From positions 3,282,811 through 3,346,810 of the forward strand of contig NW_024037062.1 in the NCBI RefSeq assembly GCF_015706575.1: 64,000 nt of DNA, given 5' to 3'. The stretch's first letter is position 1; the number at the start of each line of letters is the position of its first letter. The notes beneath the pieces were generated by a model. That model made no database searches. It worked only from the letters and a program-made list of their open reading frames with translations, and was not told the origin of the DNA. The translations under genes were made by a program, and so were the position numbers. Below, piece by piece: positions 1-12,500 of this stretch. Source of the DNA: Patiria miniata. Its lineage: Eukaryota > Echinodermata > Asteroidea > Valvatida > Asterinidae.

Positions 1-356
1 AACTCGGTACATGCATAGAACAATTCTTCATGAACATACCCAAGAAATTTCATGACTATAGGTCAAAGGGTTTTTGGAATTATGGCTAATTAATTATTCA
101 TATGTACGAATGGTAATTCTGGTCCGTGTACACGACGTATATGGGAAAATTCAGTTTTCACGGCGCGTAGCGCAGGAAAAATTTTCGCTGCGCGACAACC
201 CCTTGTCCGATTTTTATATTTTTGGTGTCAAAAGATGCGCAAGGCTCGAGGCTAAAAAGTCATAACAGCTCGGGACGCGAAAAAAAAATTGTTAAAGGCT
301 ATCGCGGAAAAAGTCGAGGGGGGGTCAGTTTCCGCCCCCGGCCCTTTTAGGGTTAA
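1..356 (+). repeat. piggyBac-like MITE, family R1, copy A (left end outside window)
   Basis: The right terminus reads GGCCCTTTTAGGG followed by TTAA at 353-356. The body matches three other copies in this window: 7306-7715 (inverted), 26158-26538 and 63026-63950. The complete copy at 26158-26538 begins TTAA-CCCTAAAAGGGCC and ends with its inverse plus TTAA, so target site and terminal CCC agree with piggyBac-type elements. No transposase is encoded. Confidence 0.75.
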
Positions 357-2659
357 CAACTGACGTGGCATGTGGCTAACTTTGACAGCAGAAAAAAAAG
401 TTATTGTGTCCGAAACTGATTCATGCAATTCGTGGGTGTAGAGTACAGTCTACTTCTTTTCTTTTCACTGGCATGTAAATATGGGTCTCAGGCTATATTA
501 TGGGCAATTTCTTCCGAGGTTGAGGCCTTGACCAAAACTGAAGGGACAGTCCTCGAATTGAAATTCAGTTGTGTTTGACCATGCAATCAGCTCTCACCTT
601 TTTGGGGTGATTTATGTGCGACTACACGACTTATGGAGACCAACACGTTGCTGTACAACATAAGGACCAATTGTTGCAGTGCTCATGAAAAACTGTTGAT
701 CTCTTTCACAACCTGAACGAAAATTTAGCCCATTTTTTTACACGATCAATAGCTACTTCTCCTGCACGCCATATTATAGCGTGTAATCAGCGAAAACAAT
801 ACAAGCCCCGTTACTTAATATAGTTCACGTCTTTATTAAAGAAATAAAGCAAATCAAACAAGACGTACACTATCTAAATACGATTTATTCGAATGAATTT
901 TCATTTCATGTAGATTAAGGATATGCAATAGGTTGGGCAAGGTGTATCTTCACAATAACTTGCTCGTCGAGGAATATCACACGGTAGCGATTTAAGCATC
1001 GTAAAATTATTAAGCATCGTAAAATTATTTAAAAGTTACCAAAAAGTTCAAGCGGTTGCAAAAGGTCTATTTGAAAGATTTTAAAATTATGACAAAATTT
1101 GTAGCAGGAAATGAAGTTGTTTTATTAAAAAACGCTTGTAACGAATGCTTAGTTGTAACGCAAACAACATCATAGACACGACCTAAACTGCAACATGTCA
1201 TCTGTTAAGGATTTCCGCTAAGTTGATTTACTATAACGGCTAATGATACCTTTACATGAAGAGTTATTTTGTTGTGATCTAATTCAGCCCTCTTTTGTCA
1301 GTTTTATTCGCAGCATGCCTTGTACAAAACACAACTACTTATACTTATGATCTGGCAGAGATTGGCGAAAATCTGTCGAAATATTTCAAGTGTAAACTCA
1401 AAGCCAGCGGCGTAGCCAGGGTAATTCTCACACGGGGAAGTGGGGGTAGGGGACTGGATGTTATGTGGGGGCGCCCACTTTCTGTTAAACCATTAACCAT
1501 GGTGATACACATTTCCAGATTGTTTAGAGGGAGCGTGCCCCCATGCCACGCACCCGTCTACGCCGCTACTCACAACGTTGTACCTAAATTACCGATAAGA
1601 ACCTGTTTACAGTACAAATAGAAGTATAGGCTACTAAAAGCAAACTTTATAAAAAGCAAGCAGATGATGAAAATATTAACACCTTTTTGTTAATAAAAAG
1701 CGTGCTGTTGATACTCATTATTTGTTTCTCTGTACACACGATTTTTCCTTATGACTTGGGGGAATCAAATAGGCTAGCAATGCTCAAAACAATTGTGCAA
1801 GTTTCAAGCTACATTAAACGATCTTGAATAGGATCCCTTGTCTTTGGGACCATCGAACTGCAGCAATTGAGTAAATGATAACATAAGTCGTCCTATAATT
1901 CATGGGCGTCGCAGTGTTTTGTGCTTGTGCATGCCCACCTCATCCCCCTAAAGGTACGAGAACGTTATTTCCTATATGATGCCTCTCACGAAGAGCTGGA
2001 TCGAGGTTGTAACTACTGCACTCTATCGGCGATTCCCAGAAACGTCGACGAAGTGAAGTGATATTCACAAATTGTAACCTTCAGTTGTCACATCAAAGTG
2101 CATCTTAACTTAAATTTCAACAGGTGGATTATTTATTCATGTCACACAACGTGTTTATCAGGAAAAAAAGTAAGTTATCAAAAAAGTTTTGAATGAATTA
2201 GCCCTCGGGCGGAAGTGGGAATTTTTCTACGATTACAGGAAATTTCGGGAGTACGTTCAAACAAATTATTTTCTTTTATTCAATTCTGTCATACTTGTGG
2301 GTAGGGTTCACAAAAATACAGCAATGAAATCGTTTCAAAACGTTTCAAAATGGTATTCAGGTAAACATTCCCCTAAATATTTGTTTTATCTATAGACATT
2401 CCCGGCCCCTTCCCGTTAAAATTGAGTCAAACGTTTTTAATGTTTATCTACGCTCACCTAGACCAATTCGTTTTGATTTCCGAGCGAAACAGTAATTACA
2501 TTCTAAAAAAGATATATCTATTTTAACTCAACGCCTCGTCATCCTTGTTTGTAAAACATAAATTATGTGGTTGCTTTATAAAGCGTAGTACTTTATAATG
2601 AAGCAATTATACGTTAACATAACAAATCGTATGACAAATACAACACTTAAATAATTCCT
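357..2659. other. Gene-free stretch
   Basis: AT-rich sequence downstream of the minus-strand desaturase gene. Only short spurious frames are present. A short direct duplication (GCATCGTAAAATTATT) sits near 1000-1028, and a small hAT-like MITE lies at 1408-1568. Nothing else was recognised. Confidence 0.6.
1408..1568. repeat. Small hAT-like MITE
   Basis: The ends read AGCGGCGTAG and CTACGCCGCT, a perfect 10-bp inverted pair preceded by C on the left, resembling the CAGNGGCGTAG ends of many animal hAT MITEs. The 8-bp flanks are only similar (CTCAAAGC and CTCACAAC), so the target duplication is not proven. Non-coding. Confidence 0.45.
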
Positions 2660-2665
2660 TTTATT
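2660..2665 (-). promoter_or_regulatory. Candidate polyadenylation signal of the desaturase gene
   Basis: AATAAA on the minus strand, about 160 bp past the stop codon at 2828-2830. The position is reasonable, but such hexamers are frequent in AT-rich DNA. Confidence 0.35.
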
Positions 2666-2827
2666 ACAGCAATTACATGAATGTTCTTTGCATATGAATT
2701 AAAAAAGAAAGCGCAAAAAGAGTAAATTCTAGTCTTAAGCCTTTACTCGTAGATCGCCAAGCCAAAATATTAAAAGTGACAGCTTTGAGATACACATGTA
2801 CTCTCTTTTTAACCTTAGACGGTAATT

Positions 2828-5800
2828 TTACCAATCCATAGATTCCTCTTTCGGGTCGTACTTGGGGCTGTTCTCAGAGTAGAACTGGGCGAAGAATCGG
2901 CGATGTTTCGCTATCAGATGATCCTCCTTCACAAACGGGGGGTTACGAACGTACTTCTTGTTGGCCCACACCGGAAGGTCACCCCAAATCTAGCAGAGGT
3001 AATCATATTATCATTAATTTCGAGGCAGGCAGTATATATGATGGGGAAGGCATCCCGACTGGCGAACATGTAGTGGGGATGGTGAAGCAAGGCTTGTTTG
3101 GGCAGATTAACAGGCAGCAGGATGAAGCAGGCCGGTGTAGAGTTAGGTATGGTAGCCCGTTCGCTATGAGGTCCGGACAGGACCATGTTTAATTAGTCTT
3201 AATAATGCATGTACATGTATCTGATTCAATTTATGCTGGGAACTTGTTGGAGTACAGGGTGAGTCAAAAAATCGAAACCCAAATGTCGGGACAATTGTTT
3301 AACTGAAGTTCTGCATGTAGTACTTTCAAAATCAAGGATATGAAAGCCCCATTCATAAGCTTTCTTTTAGTACAAGAGTCATTCAAATCACATGTACTTT
3401 TCAAGTTACGGAGTTTTAAACGCAACCACCGTTTTAAAGTTCTGGCCACGGATCACACAAAAGGTGTGTGTTCTTTCAGCAAAACGCCAATTCACACACA
3501 TCCTTTATTTGTTTTCGTGTTGCTGAGAGAACACTGAACTTTTTTGTGATCCGTGGACAGAACCTTAAAACGGCGATTGTGTTTAAAACTCCGTAACTTA
3601 AAAAGTACATAAGTGATTTGATTGATTCTTGTACTAAACGAAAGCTTATGAATTTGGCTTTCATACCCTAGATTTTGAAAGTGCTACATGCAGAACTTCA
3701 CTACAAAAATGGTCCCGACATTTGGGTTTCTTTTTTTTAATCGCCCTGTATATCCTAGGTTGATTTCATTATTTGTTTTTTGTACTCTGCGGCTCTTGAT
3801 TCATATGACTTGTACAACAAGAAGCGAGAGTGGATCAATGTGGCTCCACAATGCTGGTCCTAAAGGAACACATACCAATGGGCCAATGATCTTCTCGCCA
3901 AAATGAGACGCAGTGATGACCTGCGTGTGAACTATGGTGATCAAGTGGAAGGACAGACACGACAGCAGGCCTACGGGAAGTGAATGACAGTAAGGGCTGA
4001 CATGGCTGAGGAGGAGGAGTGGCGATAGGCGCGGTTAATTGGGAGGGGAAGGCGGAATTCTAACCTGGTAGTACTGTTCATACAAGGCCTTCTTGCCAAT
4101 GTAGAATGAGATGGGTCCTCTCCGGGTATACCCAGTGGTCACAATCCTCTGTCGCATGGGTCCAGCAGGAGTGACGGTTAAGACCAATTGTAGCTCACCC
4201 AGCAGGGGACTGTCCATGTGGAAATGGGCGAAGCAGGGTCCTATCTGTCATGATCAATCAATATGCGAAACAGCATTTTATGCCTGTTTCCGATTAATTA
4301 CCCTGTATAATAATTACACGGTTCGCTCCGCAAGCTTCAATATAAATATTAATATGTACACCAACGGATAACATTTTGGGTTCAGTTTAATTCACGAATA
4401 TGGCATATTTTATTCGTCCTTGTTTCTATCGATTCATCTTACGTGGATGTCGACATTTGGCTTATATTATACAGCAGCTTACAGGTCCTAGTATCCCCCT
4501 TTTTATACTTTTTTTCATAAAGTTATATTCCGAACATCAGGATTGGTTTTACAATGAGCCTGATGTGGGAAAGTTCTCTACTCATACCTGCTCGATATGG
4601 AAGGTGTTTGCCGGCAGGTTGAGCAGATTAAAAAAATACGGGGGTTTGGTGGACATACGAAGTACAGCCACATGCTTGTCGGTAGGGTGTGGCTCCCAGC
4701 TGACGTCGGTAAAGTGGGCCTGACCAACGAAAGCCCTCCTGTCAGGGAAAGGGAAACATGATATTTACTTTACGAAAATCTAAATGGAAATTACGTTTTA
4801 AGTTTTGGAAGTTTTGTCACAGGAGCGAGGCCTCTCGACTTCGCTTGCTCCATCCGCCTCTATCCAAAGACATGGTAACCAGTTTCCTTGTGCTATCGTT
4901 GCATAGTCCGACCGCTGCCGTTAGGCTCCTCTTTAACAACTGGTGCCTAGACTACAATCAGACGGCGATATTGTCTTGGAACACTAAAGTTAGCACATTT
5001 GCTAACATGGAAAATGTCTGATATCAGTGAGAAAACCCTGTCTTCCTTTCAGGACGGATGATATAGCGAGTGCCCTTTTAACATCCAACCCCCAATCAAA
5101 ATGACCTTGCTATATACGCCCTTGAACATTCAGTGTTTTGTGAACTATATTACACTGCGTTTCCTGAACAAGTTTTCGTGAAAGGGATTAGCGGTCTTAA
5201 GCGCCTTTGGATAAGGCGGTACATGGTAGGGGCCATGCCAGCGAATAGAAGAATTCCGGGGTGACTCAATAAGAAATAAACCTTGACTAATGTTTTTTTT
5301 TACACAAGCAATCAAGGTTGATATACCGATGAGATTATGTATTAAAAGAACATAAGAACTCATGTGAAAAAAAATCACTGAAATTAAACCATGCTCCCAA
5401 TGGTTATGCATGTATTACTAAAGCCATGTTTACAGAATGCCATTTTGAAGCTCTGCGCAGTTCGGTGTCAGTACCAGAGATTTACACACATGAGATTTTA
5501 AGAAACTAACTGAGTTAAAATTAAAATATTATTTTTACTGCCAGATTTGGTTTTGTAATGAGCAATTAATCAAGTAGCTTTTTTTCTGCAATGAGAATGA
5601 TGCTTTTTTCACTGTTTTCCTTTGGAACTTTTCGTTCATAGTTTTTAAAGGGTATTCATCAATGTTTTGGGTGGGGTAAGGGTAAACGTCCTTACTCGCG
5701 GCTGAGAAGCTGCCGTGCGAAGGACGAGGCTACAACGCGACCGAGCCGAAGGAATGTAAAGCAGCAACGAAGCTACGGGGGGCCGTTGGCGGGGGGGGGG

Positions 5801-6965
5801 GGGGGGGGCTCACTCCCCCCATAAAAAGTTGACGCCCCAGGTGCCCCCCCCCCACTGGAAATTGACATCCCGAGAAAAGCACAGCCGTATGAGTTACCAT
5901 GATTAGCTGGAAGAAAATGAGTTCCCTTTTCCACGATTTTTTCCGCTTTATGTAGCCAAATTCCCATATTTTCCCATTTGACCCGTTCTATGTATTAGAT
6001 AAGTTTGATTATGTTCCGGCAATAAAAAAAATAAACAAATCTCAGTGTGTTGGGTGATTACCCTTTAAATGAACCCCTAAGTTAAAAGAAAGTTGGCATT
6101 GGATACTTCGCACAATGTTTGCATTGGTAAATTTCATGCTAAAAAGCTTTGTTAATATACACCTTTTTCCGCGTATCCAATATGGACGCACTTGCCGTCT
6201 TCTCCCCGGTAACTCCAGCCATGGAAGGGACATTCGATACATTCACCGTGTACTGAGCCACCTATGGCCAGATTGGCGCCTAGATGAGCACAGTAGGGGT
6301 CAACGACGTAGGGCCGCCCACTTTCTCCTCGGAATACCACCAAGTTCTTACCTAGAAAATGAGAGGGAGCCGGTACTTAAATGGCCAATAATAATGAAAA
6401 GTGTATACCTTGCTTGACGTTGTGGAATCACTTAGTTTGCGTGGGGTGAGTCTCCATATAATTCATTTATTTCAACTTAGGTTAGTTTTTCAGTTGGCCT
6501 ACCAGCAACGGCAACGAATTTGTGCTCCTTCTTCTTCAATTCAGACGACATCAGGATAGACATCCAGCCATTCGGGTAGACAGGGGGAACGTCTCCGACC
6601 TTCCGACATCTCTTCAAATCCCTCACTCGTTCCTCAGCCGATTTTCCGTCGGCTGGGCCGTCCACTAAATACGTATATTTGGTCTCATCGCAGTAGAGTG
6701 CCAAGGGCTCAGTCACCGCCTTGTACAGCTGAACTGCCAAGTAAGTCAGCACGGCAGCAAGTCCGTAGACAAGAAGAAACTTGAAGCCAGAACTGTGGAC
6801 GACTTGGTTGATTTTCTCAGAAACAACCTCAGCTGAAATGTTGGCATTCTGCACGTGATTAGCGAGCTGCTTAGCTGAATCTTCAATGATCGAAGGACGG
6901 GTGACGAAACCTGCCAGGAAGACCGGCAGGATGAAGGATAAAACTCCAGCTTTTGAGACGGCCAT
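2828..6965 (-). CDS. nvd: Neverland/DAF-36-type cholesterol 7-desaturase (Rieske oxygenase), apparently lacking its catalytic-core exon
   Basis: Family role: a membrane-bound Rieske oxygenase making 7-dehydrocholesterol. Visible exons: 6965-6503, 6351-6163, 4738-4588, 4244-4065 and 2989-2828, all with AG/GT borders. Exon 1 starts at ATG 6965 (G at -3 and +4) and has a membrane segment ([17 protein letters not shown]) and the family sequence [12 protein letters not shown]. Exon 2 holds the Rieske cluster: YCAH, then 17 residues, then CPFHGW. Exons 3-5 encode conserved C-terminal blocks ([29 protein letters not shown]) ending in DW-stop. The segment that normally follows the Rieske domain and carries the 2-His-1-carboxylate iron site is not seen in the intron 6162-4739. 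Exon 2 ends one base into a codon, while exon 3 starts with the last base of one, so they cannot join in frame. Either an unrecognised exon lies between or the gene is broken. The family call is strong; function is uncertain. Confidence 0.88.
3255..3748. mobile_element. Foldback mariner-like MITE (copy 1) in the last desaturase intron
   Basis: Flanked by TA on both sides (3253-3254 and 3749-3750), with termini CAGGGTGAGTCAAAAA and the related inverse TCGCCCTG. The two arms are long imperfect inverted repeats of roughly 200 bp, for example AATGTCGGGAC on the left and GTCCCGACATT on the right. A second copy is at 57043-57485. It has no coding capacity. TA target plus long arms suggests a Tc1/mariner-mobilised foldback element. 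Confidence 0.75.
4739..6162 (-). other. Intron where the missing desaturase exon is expected
   Basis: I read this 1.4-kb interval on the minus strand for the conserved block around the iron site (His/Asp pattern in the family) and found no frame resembling it. It holds AT-rich DNA and a GC-rich repeat patch at about 5665-5850 with G and C homopolymers. The patch may mark an insertion or rearrangement that removed the exon. Confidence 0.5.
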
Positions 6966-7305
6966 ATCTAACTGAACCTAGAGGTATCAAACATGGTATG
7001 GGTATACGGCAGTGTCTGATTTAAGGTGAGCGTTATAATGAGTGGCCACCTCAGTTATCTTTGATCGTTAATGGGACCAACAAACTTTAGGCCAGACAAA
7101 AATTGACTATTGTTTCTCATCTTGCCACGCATCGATTTCGATACTTTAGGTTTTAGTTGTACTGGCTTCTGTGAATATAGGCTTCACAGATATGTTTGCC
7201 GTACGGAGTCATTAAAAAGACCACTATAAAATTGTGAAAGCACGACAGCTTATGAACATCAGGCAGGCTTCTAGCGCACTTTGAAGAGTACGTATTTCAT
7301 CGACC

Positions 7306-7715
7306 TTAACCCTAAAAGGGCCAGAGGGTGGAATCCGCACCCCCCCCCACCCGTTCAATTTTTCCCGCGATACCTTTGCAAAAAAATGCCCCAACCCAAG
7401 CTTTCCTGACTTTTAAGCCTCGAGTCTTGAGCATCTTTTGATACCAAAAACATAAATTCCGAGCATGGGTAAGCGCGTAGCGAAAATAATTACGGGCGCT
7501 ATACGCGCCGCAAAAACTGAATCTCCCCATAATGTACACAAGCAGAATTACCATTGGTGCATATGAATAATTAATTAGCCATAATTCCAAAACCCTTTAA
7601 CCTGTAGTCATGAAATTTCTTGGGTATGTTCATGTTAAGTTGTTCTATGCATTCACCGAGTTTCATAATTGTTCGTCACTCGATGGCCGAGATCTGAGGT
7701 GGTTAGGGGGTTGGT
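7306..7715 (-). repeat. piggyBac-like MITE R1, copy B (inverted)
   Basis: TTAA at 7306-7309 followed by CCCTAAAAGGGCC. The body is the reverse complement of copies A and C. The other end (about 7690-7715) has lost a recognisable terminal repeat. With copy A it brackets the desaturase gene in inverted orientation. Confidence 0.7.
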
Positions 7716-9448
7716 CAATTACTACCCTCTACGCACGTAGGTCACTTGCTAATGCATATTTATGTAACAGTTTTGGTACCGAGTTGGTGGGTGCCGAGTG
7801 GACAAGGTGCCGAAATGACCGGTTACAGTACAGTGGAGCCCTACCTTGACATTATTTTAAAAATATGGGCTTGTAAGCAGATGTTCCCTGCGGCTTTGGT
7901 TGTGCTTATGGCTTTCAGCAGGGGGGGGAGTGTTTTAACTTTTATTTTGTTCGGAGTCAACATTTATTGAGATAATTTCATCGAGACTTACATAATACAT
8001 TTTAATGTTTTGATTTGAGATGTACATTGCCGATGAAATAGCAACGCAAAATGGTGATTAGGCGACTTTTTTCCGAGCTGCATACATACGTCTCGCGTGG
8101 ACGGACCATTTATAATGGTACCGATAAATGAATAGTCTGAGTATCTTCCGTTTTTCAATGGAGCCCTCTCCGTAATCAACGTGTGATACATTTATGTGAT
8201 CAAGCAAATGCTTAAGCGTAAAGCTGTAAAGTTGTGACGTCATTTCGATTAGAAACGTGGATTAAGCTGTTGATTGGTTAATTTGACTGCTATGTTTTTG
8301 TAATACTACAGCGGGTTATACCCGCTAAATGGTCAGAATCTTGAGGCCAAGACGCAGTCTTGTTTTGCATAATTAATCGCCGAATCTGCTTGCATATCAT
8401 AGACCCTTGCTGTGCAAGGGGGTATCCCATAGACTAGTAACTGGGGTGCTAGAACTCCTTTGATTAGGTGTCGTCCAACGGGTCACAGAAGACTCGATAT
8501 CATAGGCGCCCGCTGAATGGTCAGAATCTCGAGTTCAAGACACAGTCAAGTTACATAAATCGCCGAATCTGCTTGCATATCATAGACCCTTGCAAGGGAA
8601 TATTCCACAGACTAATAATGAGGCGAGCTAGGCCTTTTTTTTATCCAATGAGTGCCCTCCCCCTCTTTTTTGTTTAACAAGTGACCTTGTTTTGAGGGGT
8701 TATTTTAAGTGTCATTTGGGGGTTAAAAAAGTGCCCTTTTTTGTACCAGTGGCCGTTACGAGTGACGGTTTAATCCACGCTATAGCGTGCAAATTTACGT
8801 GGAAACTAATTTAATCATTATTTGTTTTCCCAAAAACAAATCTCTACAACTAGCATTGTTCTAAACTATTTCCAGCGCAGTTCTATGGGGGCCTAGTCCA
8901 ACAAATCTCCACTTTTTTGTTGTTATATTTTTAACGAATGGGTGTTCTTCTAGCTTAGTGTTTCTCCCCCACTCCTCCCTTTATTCTCTCACTGCCCCAA
9001 ATTATTAACACTATCGGCTAACCTGTTTAATCACCTAAAAACTTTACTCTAGAGGCGCGTTTTCTGAAAGTTAAAAGTCTAGTCATCGCTCTAATATTTT
9101 TCTTATCATAATAACAGTTCTTAAATCTTACAGTCTTAAAAGCATTAAGACTTGTTTTTGAAGTTTATAGATGATCACAATTAAAGTTGTTCCTTTGAAT
9201 GGAGAAATAAACATTTGCATTAAGTGTTCGGCTTTAGTTGAGGCCACATGTACTGTATATGCGATAAATACAACGAGAAAATGCCAGCAATAATTTACCT
9301 TGAACTGTCAAAGTACTAATATATGTTGTTTTGCACACAAAGTTTGACCTCGCAGTGAGGTTACCGTGATTGTTGGTATCGGGGTTTTTTTGTGCGACTA
9401 TACAAATTACAGAAACAAACAACTTGCTGTATAAAAAGAGGACCATGA
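7716..9448. other. Intergenic region between desaturase and transporter genes
   Basis: The two genes diverge from here, so both promoters should lie in or near it, but no clear TATA or initiator could be assigned. It contains a 188-bp-offset tandem duplication (8321-8628) and a perfect 6-bp-arm palindrome, GCGGGT-TAT-ACCCGC, at 8311-8325. Confidence 0.5.
8321..8628. repeat. Two-unit tandem duplication
   Basis: The unit starting CCCGCTAAATGGTCAG at 8321 recurs as CCCGCTGAATGGTCAG at 8509. Both continue through GCCGAATCTGCTTGC and CATAGACCCTTGC with small differences. Non-coding. Confidence 0.75.
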
Positions 9449-9553
9449 ATGCCGCTGTGCTGTTTGGTGTTCAATGAGACAGCTATGAGGGCCGACTTTT
9501 GTACTACATGTACCACGAAGAGACAACATCTGACGACTGACGCGAAATCAGCA

Positions 9554-12500
9554 ATGGCCATCCCACAAACTTGTCTCCGACGGTGGCATTGGGTGATCAC
9601 GCTGGCAACATTCACGCTGTATTTCCTCGTTCTTGGACCGATGTTCAATTTCAGCATATTGTATTTAAGTCTTCAGGGCGAATTCAAGTCCGCTGCGGCA
9701 ATAACAGGTACAAATCCAATTTTGTTTTCTTTTAACATCCAAGCAGCAAGGCACACAAACTTTAAATCCCTCTCTCTCTTTAATAGCGTTTTGTTCGGAC
9801 GAAATGACCCATCAGGCTTGATGATAAAGTATTTTGGTTCGGTCTTAGTATTGAAAAAGGTGTCAAACAAATTTGATTTTGTGTTAGCCTCTGGAATTCT
9901 CTTAGACCCCCTTTACACAGGGTTCAGACATCGCCATGGTTGCCATGGTCGCCGTAAATGTTTGAAAATTTGGATGGATGCACAATGGTCGGCCAATGGT
10001 CGCCACGTAATAGATCCGTTCTGTTGCAGACTTTACCGTCAATCTGGGCGATATGCTTCTGCCTCCCTTGTGCCTCCTGTATTGAAGAAGAAAAATGTCA
10101 AGTATTTTAGTGACCAAAATGGCATCTAATTTGAGACAACGATGTTTCTTGGAGTCGTATGATAATGTATGTTCTTTAATTATGCAAATTCTTTGTATAC
10201 ATTTTGTGTGCAACATAATTGCCATTGACAGGTTGGTTGGGGTCTTTATCGGCCGCCTTAGCCCGACTCTTCAGTCCCGTCACCGTTCTGCTCGAGCAGA
10301 GGCTAAGCAAGAGGGCAGTCACGCTGATTGGGCTCGTGTTGTACTGCACAGGACTGTTGACGACGTCATTCGTACCGGCCCTAGGCTACGCCTTCATAAC
10401 GTACGGAGTCCTATCGGGTGTTGGCGCCAATCTCACGCTTCATTCATCGCTTCAACTGTTGCTGGAATGGTTTGCGAAAGGCAACTTCGCCCGTGCGAGT
10501 GCAATCGCTTTGTTGGGATCCACGGGCGGTATGTGCATGGAATTGAACATTTTTTATATATATGTTGACAAATCCGCTTGTGTACAATCAAATTTGACTT
10601 TAGTATTCGATTTAAATATCCACTGATTATAAAAAAAAAAAAAAAAATGAAGAAGAAGATGCCACTGTTTTTTTTTTTTTTGGGGGGGGGACATTATCAA
10701 ATAAAACCGGGTATGGATTTTCAAATATTACAAATCATTGGGAGAAGGTACATCTTTTTTTAAGAGTGAATTTTATTTGGTTTCTTCCAACGTGCAGGTT
10801 TGCTCGCCTTCAGCCCATTACTGACAGTACTTATAACTAACTGTGGGTGGCGCAATGCACTGAGAGTTCTCAGCGGAGGGATATTCGTGGTGGGCATCGC
10901 CGACGGATTGCTTCTGACCGATCCCCCGACTACAGAGGACATCTTCCCGCGGCAAAATAGATCCGAGGACACGGAACAGAATGAACACGATATGCAAAAC
11001 GTACGGAAACGGGAACGGGCCGACGAGAGTTGTGAACAGGAGAACGAGGGAAAGGAAAGGACTGAGCTGCTAGATGACGCCATCGTGTCAAGCCACGAGG
11101 GTTCAAATACCAAGCCCGATTGGTGTGAAGTGTGGAGAATGATGCAAAGTCTGGAGTTATGGTTGTGGTCTGTTGCCAATTTCCTCACGTTCTTGGGATG
11201 GACATTTTTCGACATCAATTTTGTAAGTAGCATATTTACAGCCATTTAAAAAAATCTTTGTGCATCCTCAACTGAAGAAATCACACGGGATTGTTCCATT
11301 TTCCACCAAAATTGTGCAATAACTTTCCGTGGTACTTATTTACTGTTTACTAAAGTGCGCATGACAAAATGAATTCTTTAGAGAAAACAACATATGCAAA
11401 CTTGTGACAAATGCATTTGGATTTAACAATCTTCGCCCCTCCTGATGCAGGCCAGTTACATGGACGGCCTAAATCTCCATAGCAACCAGATCTCCTACGT
11501 CATTATGGGCTTCGCCGGTGGGGAAATTGGCGGGAAATTGCTCATTGCGTTGCTAGGAGGTCGTCTGCCGTTCAAGTATCTGTATGTCGTAGTATCCTCG
11601 TGTCTTCTTGCAGCCGTTCCTCTGGGATTGATGACCATTGTCAAAACGTTCGCTGCAATAATGCCGATTGCAGTAGGTGAGTGTTTTAAGTGTTCAATCT
11701 CCGTTTTACCTTATTTTTTTCTGTAAATACCTGGCTTGAAGGAAAAGCATTGTGATAAGAGCTTTATATGTATTCATTAAAAGGCTCAGGAATCCCTGAC
11801 GTAATCGTTGCTGAAGGATTGAAAGTTAAGAATCAAATAACATGACTTCCCAATCAAAATGGCAAAATCACTTGCGAGGACCTCTGTGTAATACTTTTCT
11901 TGTTGCTATATCTTCGGATATAATTTTTTCCCAATTGCACTATGGAAATCACTACCGTGGACCATTTCTGACAACATTTCTTACCGAGGACATCTGATTT
12001 ATTCTTATTGCTCTCTAAGGTCCACGGTCTTCCTACACCCAAACACTGGTATAAAAAAACGAAGGGTTTTATTTAAAGACTAAAACACAACATCTGTTTC
12101 AGCATCTGGTTTTCTGCGATCGGGAGCGTATGGAGTACTGTATGCCGCGGGCGCAGAATTGTTCTTGGAGAAGTATGGACCCAGTACCGTCATGGTTCTA
12201 ACTTTGGTCCCACCGGGGTTCGGGATCCTAGTCAGTGCTCCTTTATCAGGTACAGTACTGTAACATTGGGATTTTCGAAACCTCGTTCTCCTGTATGGCT
12301 TCGGCTCCATCTCAAGCTGCAGAAATATTCGAGCAAGCTACAATTTCTAAATCAAATGGGCACGAACTAAACTTAGGCAGTTTGACATGACCAGGCTCAG
12401 GCTCGAGTCGCAAAATTGTAATAACAATAACAGTAATTGTTGGCACTTTTATTTCACTCTTTTAAGCCTTCCTTGTTTTAACTGAACCAGTTGTTTCTTA

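Noticed and set aside
2929..3186. 85-codon minus-strand frame overlapping the last desaturase exon
   Set aside because: It uses a different frame from the conserved C-terminal sequence; the part above 2989 is intron upstream of the acceptor.
10760..11245. 161-codon minus-strand frame
   Set aside because: Antisense shadow of transporter exon 3, whose splice borders and helix pattern fit the plus strand.
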